Shown here piece after piece: positions 1 through 7,700 of a stretch of DNA of 23,090 nucleotides. A program made the position numbers and the translations under genes. Each line of letters starts with the position of its first letter. The stretch's first letter is position 1. The DNA lies in the NCBI GenBank assembly GCA_001970955.1, contig MPUH01001140.1, positions 1 through 23,090 of the forward strand. Direction: 5' to 3'. This DNA is from Stentor coeruleus (lineage: Eukaryota > Ciliophora > Heterotrichea > Heterotrichida > Stentoridae). A model generated the notes under the pieces. That model ran no database searches and was not told the DNA's origin. It saw only the letters and a program-made list of their open reading frames with translations.

Positions 1-24
1 TAATACTAATAAGGGTTTATAGAA

Positions 25-755
25 TTAAGGATACTTAGATGCTGTTTCATATAAATTAAAATCAGGTGGAAAAAATAACTAAATAAGCTCAGCATAAAAA
101 GAGGAGATTAAATTAGTAATTTTTGCAAGATTTTTATTCGTTATTGTAGCACTCAGAACAAAAAAAATGTGACCTAAAAATACTCTTATTGTAATTTCTC
201 GAACAGATTCTAGACTCTCAAAGTCTTTTTTATAAATCCTAAAATTGTAAACTGATTATAACTTCTTAGGGAATACAAAATACAAAAAAGCTAGTTTGAA
301 AATATATTTTGTTATATATTTAGTGATAATAAAACTTATATTAATTGATTGTGTATTGTTAAAGATAAAGAAATACAATAGTAAAATATCATATAAAAGC
401 AGATAAAAAATTAATGCTTCTAAAATTTTAGGGAAAATATGCTAAATGAATATCAAGAATAAAAGCTTGATTGACATATTTAAGATAAAAGATAAGAAAA
501 ATACATAACTAATTATAAATAGGCAGAAATTTAAATATCAGAATTGGCGTTAATAAAGTTTATTATAGATTAATTGTATCATTAATATAAATTAAAATTA
601 TATTCTGTATCAACAATGTAAGAGAATAATAATATTATAAATCTATAAGGACCTTGCCAAATTTGGTTGCTTTCTGAAGAAAGATCTATATAAAAAAAAG
701 AAAAAATAATAAACTTAATATATGCAAAAAGGTAAAACTGAATTAGCAATATCGC
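25..755 (-). pseudogene. possible decayed membrane-protein gene
   Basis: No intact gene is visible in 1-989, but the minus strand has stretches that read like coding sequence. One frame is open from 755 to 585 (57 codons; includes a polar stretch with SSESNQIWQGPYR). After a frame change, another frame is open from 537 to 28 apart from single stops at 444 (TAG), 258 (TAA) and 81 (TAG), ending at TAA 27-25. Its 255-82 segment (58 codons) has a mixed composition rich in K, E, D, R and T, beginning FRIYKKDFESLESVREIT. Most other parts are hydrophobic (F, I, L, Y), as expected either of a multi-pass membrane protein or of translated T-rich DNA. No canonical 15-16 nt intron removes the stops, so a frameshifted pseudogene is my reading. 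I do not recognise a family. A chance open stretch in AT-rich DNA remains quite possible. Confidence 0.3.
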
Positions 756-780
756 TTAACTTTGTATTATAAAAAAAATC

Positions 781-989
781 AAGAAATAATTAATCTTATA
801 TCCCAAAACTCATTATAATATCCTTCATCAAGCACTTAAATTCTGGTTTAATTAGCCTATAATCACCCCAAAAAAATCTAACTTATGAAATAAAATATAC
901 AAATAAGAAACATTACACATAGCCATAAAAATCATAAAAAACATTAAAAAACATATTTCACAATCATATAAACTTATAATATATGTTTA
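781..989. other. intergenic 3' flank of the kinase gene
   Basis: This is the short AT-rich stretch just past the kinase stop codon. Like other 3' flanks in this window, the gene's sense (minus) strand has more G than C here. I see no RNA gene, repeat or conserved terminator. Confidence 0.5.
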
Positions 990-2240
990 CTATACTAAAA
1001 TATCCTCCTGAGTCTTTCTATTATGTGGGTCTAATAACAAATGTACTCCAGCTTGAATTTCCTGCTCATTCCAATCAAAAAACGGAGGCATAGCTCGTCC
1101 ATTTGGCAGTCTGCAATTATCATTTTTAATCTCATCAAAAAAAGGATGTTGCAAAGCTTGTAAAGCTGTATATCTTTTCGAAGGAAGCATAACTAAAATC
1201 TTATCTAAAAAGTCATAAAGTTCTTCATATTCTCCAGAAAAAACTCTACTCCAAGGACTTCTTCTCAAATCAGCAAGTTTAACATTTTGGAATTTCGGGT
1301 TTATTTCTAATATTTCATCTTTTGTTGGGGTTCCAAGAACTTTTATAATTTCTAATAATTGATCAGATGGAGTTTTTCCATAGAAAATCGGTAAACCTAA
1401 AGCCATTTCTGCAATAACACATCCAGCACTCCATACATCAGAAATACAATCATAGTTTTGGCTACCCATGATCATTTCAGGAGATCGATAATATCTTGAA
1501 CATATATAAGATACATTAGACTCACCAGGGGAAATTTTTTTTGCACAGCCAAAGTCGCATATAACTAATTTGTGGGTAATTGGATCAACCAATATGTTTT
1601 GGGGTTTTATATCTCTATGACAAATTTTTAATAATTCACAATACATAAGTCCTCTTAAAATCTGATAAGCATATACTTTAACAAGACTAACAGGCATTTT
1701 CTTTTTGTAGTTGTAATAGTTTTGAATAATATCCAATAAGTTTAAAGGGTAATAATCCATTACTAAATATAAATAATTTTCGAATTCTCTTCCTGAAGGT
1801 ATAATAAAAGTATCAATAAGCCCAACAACATTACTATGCCTAAGTTGTTTCATAATCCCTAATTCTCTGTTTTTATATCTAACATCTTGGAGAACTTTTT
1901 TCACAGCAACTTTATACCCATATCTAAGATGAGTTGATCTATAAACAGTACCAAAAGCTCCACTTCCTATTGGTTTTTCTATAGGATAAAGTTGTTGTTT
2001 TGTTATTTTCGACATAACTGGAGACTTTTTTCTAGGTGAAAGGCTTGAAGGGCTTAGGGAGTTTTTAGGACTTATGGTTTTGAAGTTGGTTATGGTTTTT
2101 CGAGGACTAGAAACTTTAGGTGGACTTATGCTTTTTGTAGGGAGTTCTAGTTTGGTTAAAGATTTGTTTGGAAGGAATGTTGAGTTACTTTTTTGATGCT
2201 TTAAGGGTTTGAGTGTAGCCTGGGACTTTAAAGATATCAT
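990..2240 (-). CDS. GSK3: GSK3/shaggy-type Ser/Thr protein kinase
   Basis: This is a glycogen synthase kinase 3 family enzyme (CMGC group), which phosphorylates Ser/Thr on substrates that are often primed by another kinase. Seen in the 416 residues: glycine loop GSGAFGTVY at 92-100, catalytic Lys in VAVKKVLQD (K114), HRDIKPQN at 208-215, DFG at 229-231, and the GSK3 hallmark VSYICSRYYRSPE with the activating tyrosine at Y245. The primed-phosphate pocket residues of GSK3 are all present: R125 (NREL), R209 (HRD) and K234 (DFGCAKK). The first ~75 residues are a basic, Ser/Pro-rich extension with several SP and TP sites, absent from the kinase core; an internal Met at 2015 (residue 76) directly before the kinase domain is an alternative start. 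The stop is TAG. No intron is needed. Family assignment is firm; the cellular role (development, cilia, pattern) is not shown by the sequence. Confidence 0.95.
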   Translation of the reverse strand: MISLKSQATLKPLKHQKSNSTFLPNKSLTKLELPTKSISPPKVSSPRKTITNFKTISPKNSLSPSSLSPRKKSPVMSKITKQQLYPIEKPIGSGAFGTVYRSTHLRYGYKVAVKKVLQDVRYKNRELGIMKQLRHSNVVGLIDTFIIPSGREFENYLYLVMDYYPLNLLDIIQNYYNYKKKMPVSLVKVYAYQILRGLMYCELLKICHRDIKPQNILVDPITHKLVICDFGCAKKISPGESNVSYICSRYYRSPEMIMGSQNYDCISDVWSAGCVIAEMALGLPIFYGKTPSDQLLEIIKVLGTPTKDEILEINPKFQNVKLADLRRSPWSRVFSGEYEELYDFLDKILVMLPSKRYTALQALQHPFFDEIKNDNCRLPNGRAMPPFFDWNEQEIQAGVHLLLDPHNRKTQEDILV

Positions 2241-2934
2241 ATTATTTATTAAAGAAAGAATTGGGTAGAAATAGATGGTAATAAAGTATTGGATAAGATG
2301 AATTGGATGTTGAAAGATGTAGAAGGACTGTAAGAATGATATATTATTACAGAGAAAAAATATAAAATTTGACGAATTTTGTAAGAGATGTCAGCCATTA
2401 TTTTATATTTTATGCCTAAGGGTTAGTATTAGAGATAATTAGGGTTGTATATAGGTTGTTATGGTTTTATTAGGAAGAATATGTATTGATTGGGTTGGTT
2501 TTATAGTTTTATAGTTCATTATGACAAATTTATATTTAGTTTTAGAGTAATTATCTAAGCCCTACCAATTATATCCACCACCAAACAGTAACAAAGTCTG
2601 GTTTCAATTTTTCTCAGCATTTTATTCTGAATCCCAAGTTCCATTAGTACAATTTTATATATCCTCTAATTAAAAAATCCCATATCCTAACCCTATAACT
2701 TCACTTTTACAACCATAAAAATCTCTTATTTCAACAACTCACCTCTAAAATATTATAAAAAATCAGATACTCACATCCATCATCCACAATAATACCCACA
2801 ATCCTCAAATCCAAAAATCCTAAATTCCTAAACCTTCATCCTTCATCTAACCATAAAAACTCTTATATAAACCCAATATCATCCTATAAAAAAATCTAAT
2901 CAAAAAAAAAAACACCTTTCTGATATTAAGAATT
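2241..2934. other. intergenic region with sharp strand-skew flip
   Basis: This stretch separates the start of the kinase gene from the end of eS26, both on the minus strand. By hand count the plus strand has G 26 and C 1 over 2241-2340 (kinase 5' flank), but C 52 and G 1 over 2701-2880 (eS26 3' flank). The change falls near 2540. No TATA box, terminator or RNA gene could be identified. Confidence 0.6.
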
Positions 2935-2949
2935 CTAGTTAGCTACTAC
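2935..2949 (-). other. possible 15-nt intron over the eS26 stop codon
   Basis: The sense strand reads GTAGTAGCTAACTAG: exactly 15 nt, GT at the start, AG at the end, with a CTAAC branch-like motif. It shares GTA at 1-3, CTA at 8-10 and TAG at 13-15 with the well-supported intron at 19219-19233. Removing it would join V110 to AAT TCT TAA, giving a 112-residue protein. The unspliced reading is equally open, so this is only a candidate. Confidence 0.35.
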
Positions 2950-3279
2950 TACCTTACGTTCTTCTTCTTTCCTAAAAACTCTTACAGGCGGCGCTCTAGA
3001 CCTTCTAACCTCATGATTCCTAACTCTAACAACTCTTAAATGAATGCCACATGAAATGCAATACTGAAGCTTGGTATAAAGTTTTGGAATTGAGAAGTTT
3101 TCAAAAGCCCTATTGTCTTTTATATCTCTAAGACTTGAAGCATCAACCATATTCCTCACTGTGTATCGTTTAATTGCCTTATCTTTAGGAACTATTCTTC
3201 CACAGTGAGTACAAGGGACTCCTTGTGTATGTCCTCTATTTTTCTTGCTTCTCCCACCATTTCTCCGCTTTTTTGGCAT
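2935..3279 (-). CDS. RPS26: 40S ribosomal protein eS26
   Basis: This is a small-subunit ribosomal protein near the mRNA exit channel. The protein has 114 residues, close to the usual eukaryotic length of about 115-119. It starts with the family signature MPKKRRNGGR and carries two zinc-binding pairs, C23/C26 (CTHC) and C74/C77 (CISC), plus the conserved segment around residues 39-62 (YTVRNMVDASS and following) and RRSRAPP at 92-98. It lies only 20 bp downstream of the corrected stop of the neighbouring gene on the same strand, so its promoter is either very small or inside that gene. Oddity: the last 15 nt including the TAG stop (2935-2949) have the form of a tiny intron; splicing it would change the tail to VNS and end at TAA 2926-2928. 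Confidence 0.95.
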   Translation of the reverse strand: MPKKRRNGGRSKKNRGHTQGVPCTHCGRIVPKDKAIKRYTVRNMVDASSLRDIKDNRAFENFSIPKLYTKLQYCISCGIHLRVVRVRNHEVRRSRAPPVRVFRKEEERKVVVAN

Positions 3280-3299
3280 TTATTACCCCATGATTTTAT

Positions 3300-3790
3300 T
3301 TAGTTATTTCTTTTATAGTTTAAATATTCGTCAAGTAAGGAAATATTTGAGGATTTCATAAGGGTTTTAAATGAGTCACAGACTTTTGAGTGTTTGTGGA
3401 GGGCTTGGAGAACTTTTTCAATCTTAATTTGGAGGCTGAGGTTGTTATTGGGTTTTTGATACTGTTTTGGTGTTTGAGAGGGAGAAATATGAAGACTTTT
3501 AGGAGAAGTTTTTGTTATTTTACTAAAATACTTTTTGTTGTTAGGAATTTTTGAATTATGGTTCTGATGTTTTGGAAGAGGTAATTGTCTGATTTCTGAC
3601 TTTGGTTGGGATTTTGGTGTNGAAGAGGTAATTGTCTGATTTCTGACTTTGGTTGGGATTTTGGTGTAGGTTCTTGTGGAGAAAAATCTGTAGGAGGTAG
3701 TCTTTCTTGACTTTTGGCTAGTTTTATATGATAAGATTCAAGTAATCTTCGTTCTTCTGGGGTCAACCTTGAATATATGTCGCTATACAT
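3300..3790 (-). CDS. unknown small Ser/Lys/Gln-rich protein, split by an assembly gap
   Basis: I do not recognise this gene. As assembled, it reads 91 codons from ATG at 3790 to a stop at 3515, crossing an N at 3621. An exact 46-bp duplication flanks that N (3575-3620 and 3622-3667). If the two copies are really one, 47 nt are removed and the frame changes. The reading then continues for 91 more codons through 3574-3303 to TAA at 3302-3300, giving about 147 residues. A run that long without a stop is unlikely by chance in DNA this AT-rich, so the longer version is preferred. The N-terminus (MYSDIYSRLTPEERRLLESY and on) looks helical, the middle is rich in P, Q, K, S and N, and the C-terminal ~50 residues look helical again. 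Only 20 bp separate it from eS26. Confidence 0.65.
3575..3667. repeat. 46-bp direct duplication around a single N (assembly gap)
   Basis: Positions 3575-3620 and 3622-3667 are identical over all 46 bases and are separated only by the N at 3621. This is the form expected when two overlapping contig ends are scaffolded without being merged. It is the only ambiguous base I noticed in the window. Keeping both copies shifts the reading frame of the gene around it. Confidence 0.85.
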
Positions 3791-4793
3791 AATATTTAAA
3801 AGATAAAAAAGATTTGATATGGATGCATAATAGAGTTTGGGTATATTTTGTAATATTTACTTGAGAATCAATGAATCAGGATAAGAATCTTGATAGTAAA
3901 ATTATTGGTTTTTTATTCAGTTTATAAAGTTTTAGGTTTTTTAATGAAATCTAATAGTTTTTTTATAAGAGAGACGCAATTGTTTTGCAAATAAGATTTT
4001 TCGTGGTTTGTAATTTTCTTCTAAAGGAAGGAGAGTTTTTCAACAGAAATTTATGATATTATAATGATTATATTCTGCTTTAAATAATGATATTATTTAC
4101 TTTTTTATCTTAAAGGATACTATATAAAATATTTATAAATTTCATTGAATGATTTCAGTTCAATGATTAAACTTAGTTTAAGTAAAGCCAAAAAATAATT
4201 ACTGAATTTAAACAGCATAATGGAATTTTAGTGAAAATTTTAAGAGTTTAATCGTATTTATCAATCAAAAAGAAATAATTTTCTACCATGAGTACTTCTG
4301 AAAAGTATTGAGTAAATATTTGGCGAAGAAGCTAAACTTTAGATAAACCTACCAAGTAATTATATCTCGTTATTTTCTTATCTAATAATATTATTCAAGT
4401 ATATTTTAAATCAAAGTTTATATTTTATTTACAAGAATATCTTATTCTTTAAATTCATACTCTTTCTAATCTTATTTACTTAAAAATTTTATCAATTATT
4501 AGAAGTGACTTAATTAGAAATTTATCCCAAAAATTATCCCATAAAACATACTATAAAAAATGTATTATCAAGAATGAGAATAAACAACATAAAATCACAC
4601 AAAAAATATATCATCGTAATAAAATCATATAAACTAAAATTCCTATAATATCTCTAATCCACAAAAAATAAACCCACTTCTATCTTTCATAGTCCCTTCA
4701 AATCCTTTACCTGCAAAATAATCATTCCCCACCAACCCAAATCCTATTTTCTAATCAAAACTCCTCCACCATAATCCCATACACTATAAAAAT
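3791..4793. other. divergent intergenic region
   Basis: This 1-kb AT-rich stretch lies between two divergent genes and must hold both promoters. The right end is nearly G-free on the plus strand (C 51, G 2 over 4621-4793), while the left end near 3791-4050 is G/T-rich, i.e. C-rich on the sense strand of the minus gene. The middle (about 4050-4560) has no clear skew. I found no conserved promoter box, tRNA or relic gene. Confidence 0.6.
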
Positions 4794-7700
4794 ATGCAAA
4801 CTTTAAAGCGCAAGTGGCAAAACTTTAAAACATGTCGGCATTTACACGATATGTGGTCCGACTACATATCCAAATCCTCCTCCGAGCCCTCAAGTTCTCC
4901 AGGTAGATTCAGCAACTTCCAAAGCCTTTCCGAATTTGTTGAATCTTTAAAAACCGCACTTGACTCTTTAGAACTTTCTTCAGGCAAGCGTCAAATTGAT
5001 TCTGTTTTTAATGAAAGTGCAGACTTACTTCAAGTCTTACTTTTTTTCCTCAAGACATTCCTCGAAATCCCAGACTTTTTTACCTCATCCCAATCAAACT
5101 CAGAAAATCTAAACAATGTGATTTTAGGTTTGGAACTTTTAGCCAAAAGCGAAAAGTTCACTAAAATCATTGAAAATTCTCCTGAAGTAAACTCTGCATT
5201 AAATCTTATAATCGAAAAACCTGATGCAAAAAACTCAGTAATCCAAGTTTTAAGACTGGTGCAGAATTTCAGCTTTGAAGGGAAAAAAGAACTTTGTCGT
5301 CTTGGCGTAGTACATAGAATTATGGGGCATTTATTAGATGGAGATGAAAATATAATAAAAGAAGTCCTAAACACGATTAAAGCATTTTTGCTAGCCCCTG
5401 TGATGGAAACTCAAAACGAAGAAGGGTTTAGAAAAAAACTCAGTCGGGTTATTGGAGGAGTTACGAAGCTGGCGTGGAGTTTTTTCCCATCAGAAGACTC
5501 GTCTAGGTCTAATGAAAAGCTCTCAGAAGAGACTGATGACCAGCCGATTTTCCCGCCACCAGAGTCTTCTTTACGTACAGCAAATAGTGCATTTCAATCA
5601 CGTTTCCATAGTTTAGAAGAAGCAGAAAAAGCTTTATCTGCGAATTCTACTCCAGTCAAAGAAGAAAATAAACAAGAAGCTATACTACAAGAATTCCTTC
5701 AATTAAAAGGCGCTTCTACAATAGCCGCTAAAGCTTTAACACAAGTCCCAGACTGGGCTAAATGTGAAATCCTCATGATCTTAAGCATACTTTTAACCTC
5801 AAATATCCCAAATCAAAAAGAATTCCGTAAAGTTGATGGGTATGCTTTAATATATGAATCTTTAAATACTATTGAAGTTTCATCTAAAGAAGGATTAAGA
5901 ACATTAGAACATTGTTTTAAAGTCCTTATAGCTATAGCTTTAAATGAAAAAAACTCAACACAAGTTGGAAATATTCATGCATTTAATTTGATTTTACATC
6001 TTGGAGCTACATCTCAAAATGCTTGGGTTGTAAAAGGTGCTGTTGAATGTTTACAGAATTTAATGTTTATAAATTGGGAAAATGTTGTGTGTTTATATGA
6101 GCAAACAAATATTATGAACCTTATGTTAACTTTAGAAAGAAATGTTGTAGAGACTGAAAAGCCTATAAGTATATGTAAAGAAATGGTTGAGATTTTACCT
6201 TTACTTGATGATACTTTAAAGTATATAAGTTTTTTATTAGGTAATGCTTGGGAGAAAAATATGGAAGTAGTGAAAATATATGCGAATGTTTTACAAAAAC
6301 ACTCTGGGGTGTTAGGAAATGATCATATGCGTAGATTGGTTTTGAGTATGCAAGGAATTGTTGCTGATATTAATGTTAGGTGTAATAGACGCAATGCTTT
6401 TGTTAGAAGTACTTTTTTAGGCTGTTTTGAAGGAATGAAACAGGCAGCAATATCAAGTTTAGCTATATTAGAAAGAGATTCTGAACTAGCTTTACCTTTA
6501 ATCGCCCATCTTTTACAATATGAATTGTTATATACTGAGACTTTATTAAGCTCACCTTTGTCTCAAGATATACAGAATACCCTTTTCCCAATGGCTTTAA
6601 TTGACACATTTGAGAGTTTTTTCACAAAAGGGATCCTTGGAAAGTGGGTTTTTGAGAAATTTTTAGTGACAAAATGCTCATTTGAAGGGATTGAAAATGA
6701 ACTTTTAAAGCTTGTGAGTAATGGGGAGATGTTATTAGTTGTGAAAATACTTATTATGGATGAGTATCCGAATATTGATAAATTTAGAGCTGGGAAATGT
6801 AGGGATAGGTTTTTAGATGCAAAAGGACTAGAGATTATTAGACAAGGTGTTCCGGAAATAGAATATTTATGGCTTATGATGGGAGCTACAAAGAATAGTA
6901 GTGAGTTAAAGTATAGGGTTAGTCTTGCGGTTGATTTAAGGGTTATTGCTGAGGAGATGTTGCCAAATGCTGAGAATTTTCATGTACTTTTTGAGTTAGC
7001 AACTTGTGGAGGGTATATGGAAACATCAGATTATTTCGCTAAAGTGTCTAGTTCGCTACCGAGTTTTAGTTCAGATACAATTTCACAGATCACCAACCCT
7101 CATTATTTATTCAACCCAGTATCTCATTCTCGGCACTCAAGCAACACTAATTCTATGATCCAACAATTAGACCGTAGTCAACTTCTTGATTTAAACTTAA
7201 GTTCCTGCACTTTAGTTAGTGGTAGTTACATCCTTGCTATACTCTCATTACTCCCCCGTAGCTCTCAAGATTTACAACTTGAAGTCCTTAAACGTCTTTT
7301 AAGTTTTTCTAAACATTATATCAATAAACAGCTTCTTTGCAATATTCAAACAAGTAAACTTATATACAATCTTATCCCAAAACTTCATCATTCAATTCAT
7401 GATATATGCTACACCCTTATGACAAGTTTATTAACATATTCAATAAGCCAAGATGAAGCAACAATGCTTTTAGATTCATTAAAAACTTTACATACTCAAC
7501 AAATACTGTCAACTTGTTTATCTTTAGATTTACATCAAAACTTTTACCTTTTACATAATGAAACTTTAGAAACTCCAATATTAACATCATTCCCACGATC
7601 TGGATATTCTCTTATGTTTTGGGTTAAAATTGACACATCATTATCTGATCTTACACAGATTTTTTCATGGGTAGATCATAATAGAGGTTTAGTGTTGTTT

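Noticed and set aside
4142..4166. 8-bp inverted repeat (TCATTGAA/TTCAATGA) with a 9-nt loop
   Set aside because: Stems of this length are expected many times by chance in 23 kb of AT-rich DNA; no flanking context supports an operator or terminator.
5030..5374. 114-codon open frame on the minus strand
   Set aside because: It lies antisense inside the giant plus-strand gene and has no family features; the same applies to minus-strand frames at 8471-8698, 8720-9082 and 10305-10496.
5602..5616. 15-nt GT..AG string inside the giant gene
   Set aside because: It lacks the CTA at positions 8-10 shared by the two better candidates, and the frame is open without splicing. Because 15 is a multiple of three, hidden introns cannot be fully excluded without RNA data.
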